Of a stretch of DNA of 64,000 nt, positions 45,751-54,415 are shown piece by piece. Every line of letters begins with the position of its first letter. The stretch's first letter is position 1. Origin of the DNA: Flavobacterium subsaxonicum WB 4.1-42 = DSM 21790. GTDB lineage: Bacteria > Bacteroidota > Bacteroidia > Flavobacteriales > Flavobacteriaceae. Location: assembly GCF_000422725.1 (NCBI RefSeq), contig NZ_KE383909.1:729178-793177 (forward strand), read 5' to 3'. Made by a program: the position numbers and the translations under genes. The notes under the pieces were generated by a model, which ran no database searches, had not been told where the DNA came from, and saw only the letters and a list, made by a program, of their open reading frames with translations.

Positions 45751-45915
45751 ATGCAACGCCTTGACCAGAGACAGGCCAAAGGGGAAAAACAGGGCGAAGT
45801 ACAGGAACAGTCTGCTAAGCAAACTAAAAAAGAAAGCCAGGGTGCAACTGAAGAAGGTGCTGAAGCCCCAAAGGAGGGACAGAAGAAAAAAAACAGGCAG
45901 TCAAATTCAATGTAA
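45749..45915 (+). pseudogene. Relaxase/mobilization protein B, C-terminal tail
   Basis: The plus-strand frame reads MQRLDQRQAKGEKQGEVQEQ, continues through a Lys/Gln/Glu-rich tail and ends RQSNSM with a TAA at 45913-45915. This is the usual low-complexity tail of MobB-type relaxases. Only the last ~55 residues remain. It abuts the TraG fragment head to head. Confidence 0.6.
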
Positions 45916-45921
45916 TGTGTC

Positions 45922-46203
45922 GTGGAGATTTTAAAACCCTTAACGGATTTCTCAGCCGCTATCAGAAAAGATTACAGAATCAGTATTACTCATCTGGGTA
46001 TTTACTCAGCTTTACTGATTTATAGGGCAGCTAAGGGATTTATTAACCCTATACATGTCTTTAGCTATGAAATTATGCGAATTGCTAATATTTCTGATAC
46101 TACGTACCATAAGCGGGTCAAGGAATTGCATGAATACGGATACATTATATATGAGCCTTCTGTTAGGAATAACGAGGCAAGCAGCATATATTTTGTGATT
46201 TAG
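45922..46203 (+). CDS. Small winged-helix DNA-binding protein
   Basis: The 93-residue protein starts at GTG 45922, 6 bases after the relaxase tail. It contains a helix-turn-helix (FSYEIMRIANISDTTYHKRV, then KELHEYGYIIYEPS), as in small accessory regulators of Bacteroidota mobilizable elements. A role in excision or mobilization control is inferred from position. Confidence 0.65.
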   Translation: MEILKPLTDFSAAIRKDYRISITHLGIYSALLIYRAAKGFINPIHVFSYEIMRIANISDTTYHKRVKELHEYGYIIYEPSVRNNEASSIYFVI

Positions 46204-46272
46204 AAAGTTAAACCAGACAACAGTAAACACAACTTGTCTGAGAAATAATAATTTATGAGAGTTTAATTAATT

Positions 46273-46293
46273 AAAGCCCGGAAGGGCTTTTTA
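46273..46293 (+). terminator. Rho-independent terminator
   Basis: AAAGCCC-GGAA-GGGCTTT followed by T's, 70 bases after the winged-helix gene. Confidence 0.75.
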
Positions 46294-46315
46294 TTATAAG
46301 GAATGGAGGTGTGTG

Positions 46316-46468
46316 ATGAAATATGAAAGAGAAGCCGCCAGTATTGATGGAAAAATTTTGAAAACTTATGATGAAACTGAGCAAGAAAAAGAAGAAAAAT
46401 TCGTTAATTTAATGATTGAGATTATTGTATCAATCACATTAAAAGAGTGTTATGAAGAGGGCGATTAG
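46316..46468 (+). CDS. 50-residue protein overlapping the serine recombinase start
   Basis: An ATG at 46316, preceded by GGAGG about 7 bases upstream (rare in this genome), opens a 50-codon frame (MKYEREAASIDGKILKTYDE to LKECYEEGD). It ends at 46466-46468, 17 bases inside the recombinase gene. The overlap and ribosome-binding site suggest coupled translation with the recombinase. The function is unknown. Confidence 0.6.
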   Translation: MKYEREAASIDGKILKTYDETEQEKEEKFVNLMIEIIVSITLKECYEEGD

Positions 46469-47975
46469 ATATTTAAGGTTTAGTCAGCTGGGGCAAAGCA
46501 ACGGCTCTATTGAAAGGCAGGAGTTGTATACTGACCAATACCTGCAATTTAATAATATACAGTTAGTGGATACTTTCATTGACAGAGGAAAAAGTGCCAA
46601 AACTTTTGACAGGCCGGATTTTATAAAATTACAGGCATTTATAGCCAAACATTATAAATCGGTAGATTACCTGCTCGTTGACCAGCTTGACCGTTTTAGC
46701 CGTGATGCCGGCGAAGCTATGAATATGGTAAAGCAGTTCCAACGAAAATATGCCATCCAGATCGTAAGTGTGACTGAAGGGATAATGTTTGACTACGATA
46801 CGCCTGGTAGCTTTTTCCGTGCTGGGCTGCAATTATTGCTTGCTGAAGAGGATAATATTAACAGGAGTATTAAAGTGCGTGGTGGACTGTATACTGCAAG
46901 GGCAAAAGAAGGCCGTTTCCTCACAAGGGAAAAGCCTTTTGGCTATATAAAGGTTGGCGAAGGTAAACAGCGGCACCTTGAGGTGAATGAAAGCGAAGCT
47001 AAAATTGTCCGTACCATCTATGATATGTTCCTGCGTGATGTGCCATTAAATAAAATTAAGGAAATAGCGTACCAGTCCGGTTTTGACAGAAAGGGGAACA
47101 TGGCTATTGACCGTGTACTTGCAAATCCTGTTTATGCTGGGCTTGTAAGGGTTGAAGCTTTTAAGGACTTGCCGGGCGGGCTATTCCCTGCAATACATGA
47201 AGCCATTATTGACAAAACTACATGGCAGATGGTGCAAAGCAAAATGAAGAAAGCTGACAAAGTAAAAATAACTGTTGATGATGAAATTCCATTACGTGGT
47301 GTTGTAAAATGCCATTGTGGAGCCCCGCTAACAGGTGCGCCTTCACGTGGGAAATCCGGTAGGTACTTTTACTATTATAAGTGCAAGCATTCAAAACACA
47401 ATAACATTAGTGCTATTAAAGCACATGAGCAGTTTTTAAAGGCGTGTGAGTTAATGAGTATACCTGAAAGAAAAATTAAAGAAATCAGGAACGGTTGTTA
47501 TTCTTCTCTTGAAGATGAGATGAAAACCAATAAGGTAAGGGTTTTTGAGAAACAGCATGAACTGGACGAAGTACAGCAAAGGCTAAATGCAGTCGAAGAA
47601 AAGTGGTTTAAGAACGAAATAAGCAAAGATACTTATGACAGATGGTATTCTACCTACAGTACCCATATTCTGACCCTTACAGGGGTAATTGAAAGGCTTA
47701 GCACAAACCATGGAAAAGCATTCGAAATTTTAGACAGTAAGCTGGATTTGTTGAGTGATATTGGATACATGTACACAAAGTCAGATACTCTGCAGAAACG
47801 CGCATTTGTAAACCTGGTGTTCGACAGCAATTTATACTACGAAAAGGGTATCTATCGAACACCTACGATGCTTGATCTTTTATCGCACAATGCCAGTAAA
47901 ATGGAGGAAAAGGGGTATCTTATATATCAAAAAAAGAGGGATAATCTTTCGACTATCCCTCACAGTGGGCGATGA
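46452..47975 (+). CDS. Large serine recombinase
   Basis: The 507-residue protein has a resolvase domain (about 1-150: AIRYLRFSQLGQSNGSIERQ with the Ser nucleophile, VDQLDRFSRDAGEAM). A Recombinase domain follows (about 160-270), then a zinc ribbon (VVKCHCGAPLTGAPSRG, YYYKCKHS) and a coiled-coil (about 350-440). It belongs to the integrase group used by phages and mobilizable elements. Its last codons run through the tRNA-Val terminator and stop inside the antisense of the tRNA 3' end. Confidence 0.92.
   Translation: MKRAIRYLRFSQLGQSNGSIERQELYTDQYLQFNNIQLVDTFIDRGKSAKTFDRPDFIKLQAFIAKHYKSVDYLLVDQLDRFSRDAGEAMNMVKQFQRKYAIQIVSVTEGIMFDYDTPGSFFRAGLQLLLAEEDNINRSIKVRGGLYTARAKEGRFLTREKPFGYIKVGEGKQRHLEVNESEAKIVRTIYDMFLRDVPLNKIKEIAYQSGFDRKGNMAIDRVLANPVYAGLVRVEAFKDLPGGLFPAIHEAIIDKTTWQMVQSKMKKADKVKITVDDEIPLRGVVKCHCGAPLTGAPSRGKSGRYFYYYKCKHSKHNNISAIKAHEQFLKACELMSIPERKIKEIRNGCYSSLEDEMKTNKVRVFEKQHELDEVQQRLNAVEEKWFKNEISKDTYDRWYSTYSTHILTLTGVIERLSTNHGKAFEILDSKLDLLSDIGYMYTKSDTLQKRAFVNLVFDSNLYYEKGIYRTPTMLDLLSHNASKMEEKGYLIYQKKRDNLSTIPHSGR
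47936..47961 (-). terminator. tRNA-Val terminator inside the recombinase 3' end
   Basis: GAGGGATA (47936-47943) and TATCCCTC (47954-47961) pair. Read on the minus strand the hairpin is followed by a T run (A's at 47929-47935 on the plus strand), directly after tRNA-Val. Confidence 0.7.
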
Positions 47976-48040
47976 GGGATTCGAACCCCCGACCCTCTCG
48001 GTGTAAACGAGATGCTCTGAACCAACTGAGCTAATCGCCC
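47966..48040 (-). tRNA. tRNA-Val (anticodon TAC)
   Basis: On the minus strand, GGGCGAT pairs with ATCGCCC, the discriminator is A, the anticodon stem TCTCG/CGAGA encloses TTTACAC (TAC), and the T-arm reads GGGGGTTCGAATCCCTC. CCA is not encoded. Its 3' end faces the island. Confidence 0.97.
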
Positions 48041-48123
48041 TATTTGCATTGTTGTGCCTAAGCCCGTATTGCGAGTGCAAATATAAGCATTGTATTTATA
48101 TTTGCAAGGATTTTACTTAAAAA

Positions 48124-48501
48124 TTACACTTTTTTTACGTTGACTAACACAGCACGATCATCAAAATTGGTAACCTCTATTATAATAGGCTCATTGCCAG
48201 CTGTCCGGCCTTCTATTGTATAAAGCTTACCACCACCTTTTTGTGGTTTGTTACTTTTAGAAAAATCTATGTCGCCGTATTCTAAAGATTTCATAACGTC
48301 TTCCTGAGTAATGCCGGTAGCATTAAAAGCAGTATTTGCCTCTTTGCTAATTACAAGTCCTTTATCACGTATATTTTTTAGAGCCCTGCAGTTTGGCAGG
48401 TAACAAAAATCCTGGCCTCTTTTATTAAATATAAAAACTACAAGCATGCCACCAAGCAAAAGTCCAAAAAGGTAATACGCCAATCTATATGTAAATTTCA
48501 T
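48124..48501 (-). CDS. DUF4258-domain membrane-anchored protein
   Basis: The 125-residue protein has an N-terminal transmembrane helix (residues 8-25) and a DUF4258-like domain (ITQEDVMKSLEYGDIDFSKS, KLYTIEGRTAGNEPIIIEVT). The function is unknown; the domain is RelE-like in general outline. It lies in the core region just beyond tRNA-Val. Confidence 0.8.
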   Translation of the reverse strand: MKFTYRLAYYLFGLLLGGMLVVFIFNKRGQDFCYLPNCRALKNIRDKGLVISKEANTAFNATGITQEDVMKSLEYGDIDFSKSNKPQKGGGKLYTIEGRTAGNEPIIIEVTNFDDRAVLVNVKKV

Positions 48502-48562
48502 CTAATTTTTTTTGCAAAAGTAACTAAAATATGTAGCAGGGAAGGGGCAGTACTATATTTTA

Positions 48563-49390
48563 TTAGTAAAAGCTGCAAATTAGTATACGTATACCCACTA
48601 TAACCAAACAGCCGGCAAGTACCTGTAAAATAACATGGCTTTTTATTTTGTGAGACAACATAGCCCCAAGCTGTGCACCAGGTACAACGCCTATCGCTAA
48701 AAATAAGATCATGTGCACAGTTTCCTGATTTTCGTATGTTCCGTTAACTGCATGAGTGATTACGCTTACTGTGGCCATTACAGCGAGTATAAAGTGGGAT
48801 GTTGCTGTTGCTATGCGAACTGGGAATTTGAGCCAGTTAACCATGGCTGGCACGTGTATAATGCCTCCTCCAATACCTAATAGCGGAGAGATATATCCAA
48901 CCACAACGCTAATAATATTACCGTAGGTCTGGTTATAACAATATTTATAAGTAATGCCTTCCTTATCCGTTATGTTGTGTTGTTTACGTCCGTGGGTAGG
49001 AGAGGGCATCTCGAAGCCAACCTTCATTTTTTTGTTCTTTAAAAAAAGATATATAGATAGGGCCAGTAGTAATATGCCGAACACAATATTAAAAAGCTGT
49101 TTTGGAATATATTGAACAGTAAGTACACCTAAGATAGAACCTGGAATAGTGTAAGCTGCAAACACAAGTCCGGCTTTGTAATCTATCCGGCCAGACCTTG
49201 CATAGGCTGCTGTGCCCGATATGGCATTAACCGATACTACTGCTATTGAGATTGCAGTAGTAAGTTCCGGACCTAATTGCGGATAAAATATTAATAAAAG
49301 TGGTACAAGTATAAAACCGCCCCCGGCACCAATCAGGGTTCCAAATGTGCCTATTATAAAACCGGCTATTACAAGTATTGCACTTTCCAA
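48563..49390 (-). CDS. TauE/SafE-family permease
   Basis: The 275-residue protein has eight hydrophobic segments and the family's duplicated Gly-rich motif near each half-start (GTFGTLIGAGGGFILVPLLL and ISPLLGIGGGIIHVPAMV). These proteins are thought to export sulfite or other sulfonates across the inner membrane; the substrate here is unknown. Confidence 0.9.
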   Translation of the reverse strand: MESAILVIAGFIIGTFGTLIGAGGGFILVPLLLIFYPQLGPELTTAISIAVVSVNAISGTAAYARSGRIDYKAGLVFAAYTIPGSILGVLTVQYIPKQLFNIVFGILLLALSIYLFLKNKKMKVGFEMPSPTHGRKQHNITDKEGITYKYCYNQTYGNIISVVVGYISPLLGIGGGIIHVPAMVNWLKFPVRIATATSHFILAVMATVSVITHAVNGTYENQETVHMILFLAIGVVPGAQLGAMLSHKIKSHVILQVLAGCLVIVGIRILICSFY

Positions 49391-49559
49391 ATCGGGTAGG
49401 TTGTGTTTGTTTTATTGATTACAAACATCGCAATAAAATATCTAATTTTATAATTTTTTTTTCAGATTGTGTAATTTAATTCGTTGAACCATAATAATAT
49501 GGTAAGAATATGGATTTAGTAGAGTAATAAATTTAATTGGGTAGAGTAGGAGTGAAAAA

Positions 49560-50033
49560 TCAATTTTTTGCAGATCTAACCAAATTTTTAAGGATTACAA
49601 TTTGCCCTAAATGGTAATGAATATGCTCTGAACTGCCTTGTAAATTTTTGTAGGCTGAAGAATATCCGGGCAGGATAGGGTCATGCAACAAAGCTTCGTC
49701 AAAACCTTTTACGGCCTCCGCCAATTCGTGAGCTGATCTTATATTATCGGCTTTTAAATTTTGCCAATCCTCTTCATTTTGCAAAGGATTCATTTCAAAA
49801 CCATTACTTTCAGGAATTGTAACTGCAATACCATTAATGCGTTGTACCATTACTCTGTTCCAATACGTTAAATGATGCAGCAGGCTTGCTATTGTGTTGA
49901 TGCTACCTGCTGTTACAGTTATAGCCTCATCAATTGTAATATCTGCTAAAGCATTTTTAAGATTACTTTCAGTCCAGTTATCGCCTTCATGCACATCAAG
50001 TATATGCTGTGCTATAAGTTCTTTTATATACAT
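49560..50033 (-). CDS. DinB-family protein
   Basis: The 157-residue four-helix protein carries the metal-binding His pattern (LLHHLTYWNRVMVQ and EHIHYHLGQIVILK). DinB/YfiT proteins are putative metal-dependent hydrolases or thiol transferases. No partner is indicated by context. Confidence 0.85.
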   Translation of the reverse strand: MYIKELIAQHILDVHEGDNWTESNLKNALADITIDEAITVTAGSINTIASLLHHLTYWNRVMVQRINGIAVTIPESNGFEMNPLQNEEDWQNLKADNIRSAHELAEAVKGFDEALLHDPILPGYSSAYKNLQGSSEHIHYHLGQIVILKNLVRSAKN

Positions 50034-50063
50034 AGCTAATGTGATTTAGGTTAGTACAACTTT

Positions 50064-51257
50064 CTAAAACACTATAAGGTTAATATCGGTATAATCTATA
50101 GTAAACCATTCGCCTATGCTGCGGTTTGTAAGCCTGCCATGATAAAAATAAATACCGTGTTTTAAGCCTGCATTACAACGTATAGCACTTTCTATACCAC
50201 CATCATCGGCCATTTGCAACAAGAACGGGCTAATGATATTACTGATGGATAATGAAGCCGTCTTGCTATAGCGAGACGGTATGTTTGGCACACAATAGTG
50301 CGTTACATTGTGCTTTACAAACGTTGGTTTTTCGTGAGTGGTAACTTCAGATGTTTCAAAGCAACCGCCTGTATCGATAGAAATATCTATAATAACAGCA
50401 CCTTTTTTCATGCGCTCTACCATAGTTTCGCTTACTACAACAGGGCTACGGTCTTTGCCACGCATGGCACCAATGGCTACATCGCAGCGCATAAGTGCTT
50501 TAAGTACCGATTTTTCCTGTATTGTAGAGGTAAAGATACGTTGGTTTAAATTGTTTTGAAGTCGGCGCAGTTTGTTGATAGAATTATCAAAAACTTTAAC
50601 GCTGGCACCAAGGCCCATGGCTGTTTTTGCGGCAAATTCGGCAGCAGTACCGGCACCTAAAATAACCACTTCGGTAGGAGGTACTCCTGTGATATTTCCA
50701 AAAAGAAGGCCTTTGCCTAATTTCTGGCTGATCATAAGTTCGGCTGCAATTAGTATTGAGGCAGTGCCTGCAATTTCGCTAAGCGATTTTACAGCAGGGT
50801 AGGAGCCATCTTCATCTTTTATAAACTCAAAGGCAAGGCCTGTTATTTTCTTGGTTTTAAGCGCCTCAAAATATTCTTTTTTCTGCGTCTTTAACTGTAT
50901 GGCCGATATGATAAGCGTTTCCGGATTCATCATCTCGATCTCTTTTACACTTGGCGGCTCAACTTTAAGTATAACCGGGCAGCTAAAAACCTTTTTAGTA
51001 TCGTGGGTAACTTCGGCACCGGCATCGCTATATTCTTTATCGGTATAGCTGGCATTAAGGCCCGCTCCGCACTCCATAAGCACGCGGTGGCCATGAGCAA
51101 CAAGCGAGCTAACAGCATCTGGCGTTAGGCATATACGGCGCTCCTGGTACGATGTTTCTTTAGGTAAGCCAATAAAAAGTTCGCTGCGCTGTTTGGCTAC
51201 TTCTAAGGTTTCTTCCTGTGGAAGCAATTGCTGCCTTGTAAAAGGTGTTAATGACAT
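50064..51257 (-). CDS. ald: Alanine dehydrogenase
   Basis: I start at ATG 51257 (MSLTPFTRQQLLPQEE), 14 codons inside the longest frame, matching usual flavobacterial proteins. The N-terminal catalytic region has KETSYQERRICLTPDAV, and the NAD-binding GAGTAAEFAAK is in the second domain. It converts L-alanine and NAD+ to pyruvate, ammonia and NADH. The length (397) is typical for this lineage. Confidence 0.88.
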   Translation of the reverse strand: MSLTPFTRQQLLPQEETLEVAKQRSELFIGLPKETSYQERRICLTPDAVSSLVAHGHRVLMECGAGLNASYTDKEYSDAGAEVTHDTKKVFSCPVILKVEPPSVKEIEMMNPETLIISAIQLKTQKKEYFEALKTKKITGLAFEFIKDEDGSYPAVKSLSEIAGTASILIAAELMISQKLGKGLLFGNITGVPPTEVVILGAGTAAEFAAKTAMGLGASVKVFDNSINKLRRLQNNLNQRIFTSTIQEKSVLKALMRCDVAIGAMRGKDRSPVVVSETMVERMKKGAVIIDISIDTGGCFETSEVTTHEKPTFVKHNVTHYCVPNIPSRYSKTASLSISNIISPFLLQMADDGGIESAIRCNAGLKHGIYFYHGRLTNRSIGEWFTIDYTDINLIVF

Positions 51258-51309
51258 GGTAGGTATAATAATGGAAGACAATTTACAAAAAAATGGCAAA
51301 TATAAGCAA

Positions 51310-51717
51310 CTATTTTACAGTAAGATGCCTCCTGCCGTCGGGCAGCGTTTTTAGGGTTATTGTGGTATGATCTAACGGTATAAGGTTGGGCGTTTTTTCG
51401 GGCCATTCTATAAGGCAAAGCGAGCCAGAATAAAAATATTCGTCTATGCCCATGTCATAGGCCTCTTCCTCGCTATTAAGGCGGTAAAGGTCAAAATGAT
51501 AGAGCGTTCGGCCATCCTCGGTCTCATACTCATTTACAAGCGAAAACGTGGGGCTTGAGGTCATTTCTTTAACCCCAAGCTGCCGCGCTAATGCTTTAAT
51601 AAATGTTGTTTTACCCGCACCCATAGTGCCGTGTAACAGTATTATATTTTTAAGGTCTTTTGCAAGCACCTGTTGTGCTGCATGGTCTATTTCCGCCAGG
51701 GAAAAAGTAATTTCCAT
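51310..51717 (-). CDS. tsaE: tRNA threonylcarbamoyladenosine biosynthesis ATPase TsaE
   Basis: The 135-residue P-loop protein has LLHGTMGAGKTTFIKALARQ, TSSPTFSLVNEY and YHFDLYRL, all hallmarks of TsaE. It supports the t6A modification of tRNAs. The gene lies 15 bases downstream of porX. Confidence 0.95.
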   Translation of the reverse strand: MEITFSLAEIDHAAQQVLAKDLKNIILLHGTMGAGKTTFIKALARQLGVKEMTSSPTFSLVNEYETEDGRTLYHFDLYRLNSEEEAYDMGIDEYFYSGSLCLIEWPEKTPNLIPLDHTTITLKTLPDGRRHLTVK

Positions 51718-51732
51718 AATAGTTAGTGCCTC

Positions 51733-53286
51733 TTATTTAGGGTTAAATACCAGGAACGGAATAATCATTTCCTCTAACGATATACCGCCATGCTGGTAGC
51801 TGTTACGGTAATAGCTTACATAATGGTTGTAATTGTTTACGTAAGCCAAAAAGTAATCGTTTTTGGCAAATATGTACGAGCTGCTCATGTTTATGGTTGG
51901 CAGCTGTATGGCTTTAGGGTCTTTAACATGGTATACGTCGCGGTCTTCATACGTAAGGCTACGACCTGTTTTGTAACGCAGGTTAAGGCTTGTATTTCTA
52001 TCGCCGATAACCTTGCTTGGGTTCTTAACGTTTATAGTACCGTGGTCTGTAGTAATAATTAATTTAAAGCCCATTTGCTGTGCCTGCTGGATAATTTCCA
52101 GTAGGGGAGAGTTACGGAACCAGCTTAATGTTAAAGACCTGTAGGCTTTATCGTTAGATGCCAACTCTTTAACCACGTCCATCTCTGTTTTAGCATGGCT
52201 AAGCATATCTACAAAGTTGTAAACAATAGTAGTAAGGTCGTTGTTTTTAAGGCCTTTAAAGTTCTCTACAAGCTTTTTACCATCTTTAAAGTTGGTAATT
52301 TTGTAGTATTCCTGTTTAAGTCCGCTAAGGCCTAATCGGCGCAACTGCTCTGTTAAAAATTCGCCTTCATACAGGTTTTTACCGCCATCATCAACATCAT
52401 TTTTCCAGTACTGCGGATATTTCTTTTCCATTTCTAACGGGGTAAGCCCCGAGAATATAGCATTACGGGCATACTGTGTAGCTGTTGGTAGTATAGAATA
52501 ATATGATGCCTCTTTTTCCAATTTGTAGTGGTTACCAATAACGCTTTCAAACGCTTTCCACTGGTCGTAGCGCAGGTTATCTATAACTACAAAAAGTATA
52601 GGTTCTTTTTTCTTAATTTCGGGTACAACCATTTCTTTAAACAGGTTGTGAGAAAGCACCGGTTTATCGCCTTTAGGGTCAAACCAATCTTCGTAATTGC
52701 GCTCAATAAATTTACCAAATTGCGAGTTAGCCTCTACCTTTTGCGACTCTAATATCTCTACCATACTCTGGTCTTCGATATTTTCGAGTTCCATTTCCCA
52801 AAAAATAAGGCGCTTATACATATCGGCCCATTCTTCAAAAGAATTTACCATGCCCATATCCATAGATATCTTGCGGAATTCTTTTTGGTAATCTAAAGTT
52901 GTTTTTGATGATATTAGGCGAGAGTGGTCCAGGTTTTTCTTTAACGAAAGCAGTATCTGGTTTGGATTTACTGGTTTAATAAGGTAATCGGCAATTTTAG
53001 AGCCAATAGCCTCTTCCATAATCATTTCCTCTTCGCTTTTAGTGATCATTATAATCGGCACCTGCGTTTTTTTCTCCTTCATTTCGGCTAAAACCTCAAG
53101 GCCACTTAGTCCGGGCATGTTTTCATCAAGAAAAACAATGTCAAAACTCTCTTTATCAAAAAGTACCAGTGCATCCTGGCCGTTGTTGGCAGTAGTAACA
53201 TTATAGTTTTTTTTCTCTAAAAACATAATGTGGGGTTTAAGCATGTCTATCTCATCATCAACCCAGAGTATCTTAATCTCATTCAT
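51733..53286 (-). CDS. porX: T9SS response regulator with PglZ domain, PorX
   Basis: The 517-residue protein has a receiver domain with D54 (VFLDENMPG) and a C-terminal alkaline-phosphatase-like PglZ domain (VVIDNLRYDQWKAFESVIGN, LIITTDHGTINVKNPSK). This is the PorX architecture. PorX controls type IX secretion, which exports the sorting-domain proteins at 4739 and 8988. The kinase partner PorY is not in the window. Confidence 0.94.
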   Translation of the reverse strand: MNEIKILWVDDEIDMLKPHIMFLEKKNYNVTTANNGQDALVLFDKESFDIVFLDENMPGLSGLEVLAEMKEKKTQVPIIMITKSEEEMIMEEAIGSKIADYLIKPVNPNQILLSLKKNLDHSRLISSKTTLDYQKEFRKISMDMGMVNSFEEWADMYKRLIFWEMELENIEDQSMVEILESQKVEANSQFGKFIERNYEDWFDPKGDKPVLSHNLFKEMVVPEIKKKEPILFVVIDNLRYDQWKAFESVIGNHYKLEKEASYYSILPTATQYARNAIFSGLTPLEMEKKYPQYWKNDVDDGGKNLYEGEFLTEQLRRLGLSGLKQEYYKITNFKDGKKLVENFKGLKNNDLTTIVYNFVDMLSHAKTEMDVVKELASNDKAYRSLTLSWFRNSPLLEIIQQAQQMGFKLIITTDHGTINVKNPSKVIGDRNTSLNLRYKTGRSLTYEDRDVYHVKDPKAIQLPTINMSSSYIFAKNDYFLAYVNNYNHYVSYYRNSYQHGGISLEEMIIPFLVFNPK

Positions 53287-53415
53287 TTTATGAGTGTATT
53301 TTCGTTCGTAAATTAATCCTGCAAGTTATGTTTATTTAACAAATTTATTCCTAAATTTTTTATAAAATCATTAACTCTAAATTACTAATATTGTTGTTTA
53401 AAATCATTTTAATTT

Positions 53416-53877
53416 ATGGTATACAAATTGGATTTTTATACTTCTCACAACCAATTTTACATTGCAGATAAAGACACAGATGGAGATACGGGAGCTGATA
53501 ATTTTTGGTCTGACGAAGCTTTTGTAGACAGATTTGCAACAGGAAATGGCATTATAGGATTGAGGACTCAGTGCTATGGACCTGTTAAGGGAGAATTGAT
53601 TGTTTTGGAAAAAGCTAACTCAGAATTTGACCTTTCGGAATTTGACCATATTGTTGAAGGAGGACTTGAAGTAAATTCAGGGGTATTACAAATTTCAGAT
53701 TGTCCTAATAGTAGCTTAGAATTGGAAATAAAGGTAGATGCGGGTATCTATAAAGTCAGGATATATTCTTCAAATCTTAGAAGCGTAGAGGACGATGAAG
53801 GAGATGACTATTATAAAATTGAAATATGGCCGGATGCAGATATGGCAATTAATGTCCTGAAAAATTATGAGGAATAA
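53416..53877 (+). CDS. Hypothetical acidic cytoplasmic protein
   Basis: The 153-residue protein is rich in Asp/Glu and predicted beta-strands (MVYKLDFYTSHNQFYIADKD to EIWPDADMAINVLKNYEE). No signal peptide is seen. The small, acidic, beta-rich style recalls nuclease-inhibitor or immunity proteins, but I cannot assign a family. Confidence 0.6.
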   Translation: MVYKLDFYTSHNQFYIADKDTDGDTGADNFWSDEAFVDRFATGNGIIGLRTQCYGPVKGELIVLEKANSEFDLSEFDHIVEGGLEVNSGVLQISDCPNSSLELEIKVDAGIYKVRIYSSNLRSVEDDEGDDYYKIEIWPDADMAINVLKNYEE

Positions 53878-53885
53878 AATCAAAA

Positions 53886-53913
53886 AAGGCCTGCAAAAAT
53901 CTTTGCAAGCCTT
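53886..53913. terminator. Hairpin between convergent genes
   Basis: AAGGCCTGCAAA and TTTGCAAGCCTT pair with one mismatch around AATC, between the hypothetical gene and the convergent small secreted protein. Confidence 0.65.
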
Positions 53914-53949
53914 CTCCTTCAATAACCTAAGTAACAAAAAATAACGTTA

Positions 53950-54225
53950 TTATTGTTTTCCAGGCTTAGTTGAAGCTTTTTTAGTAACAGTATTATTTGT
54001 ACCGGTTGTTACACGATTATCTTCTTCCTTCTTTTGCTTTTCTGCCTGCTCCTTCATTGCCTTTTCTTTATTTAGTTTGGCCTGTTGTGCTACCAAAGCA
54101 TCTTTAGCCACCTGCTGCTCAGTAACCGTAGGCGGTTGCTGGTCTTGCCGCTCCTGTGTTTGCTGTGCCATTGCCAATGCTGTAAAGGCAAAAAAGGCTA
54201 ATAGGGTTACAGTTAACTTTTTCAT
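53950..54225 (-). CDS. Small secreted low-complexity protein
   Basis: A signal peptide (MKKLTVTLLAFFAFTALAMA) is followed by about 70 residues rich in Gln, Lys, Glu and Ala (QQTQERQDQQPPTVTEQQVA onward), with a helical central part and a disordered Thr/Lys tail. The function is unknown. Confidence 0.65.
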   Translation of the reverse strand: MKKLTVTLLAFFAFTALAMAQQTQERQDQQPPTVTEQQVAKDALVAQQAKLNKEKAMKEQAEKQKKEEDNRVTTGTNNTVTKKASTKPGKQ

Positions 54226-54389
54226 GGCAAGGTGCTATTTTTACTGTAGTAAAATTAATTAATAAGTTGTATAAAATTGCACGTAACTACATGATTAACC
54301 TATGTTTAACGCTAATTATTAATTTTCGTTAAAACCCTTACATAACGCGTTAAAAAATAGGGTAAGGCTTATATAAGCAAGGCTTTTAG

Positions 54390-54397
54390 TATCTTTG
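54390..54397 (+). promoter_or_regulatory. TATCTTTG box of the HD-domain gene
   Basis: The box overlaps the TTG at 54395 that would otherwise start the longest frame, so the downstream GTG at 54416 is the better start. Confidence 0.5.
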
Positions 54398-54415
54398 TTA
54401 AAAATTTGCGGTACT

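Noticed and set aside
2381..48040. Shared 17-base GGGGGTTCGAATCCCTC as direct att repeats of one island
   Set aside because: The copies in tRNA-Ser and tRNA-Val are inverted relative to each other and are simply the conserved T-arm sequence of tRNAs.
54395..54415. TTG start for the HD-domain protein
   Set aside because: The TTG lies inside the TATCTTTG promoter box, so the transcript would begin after it.
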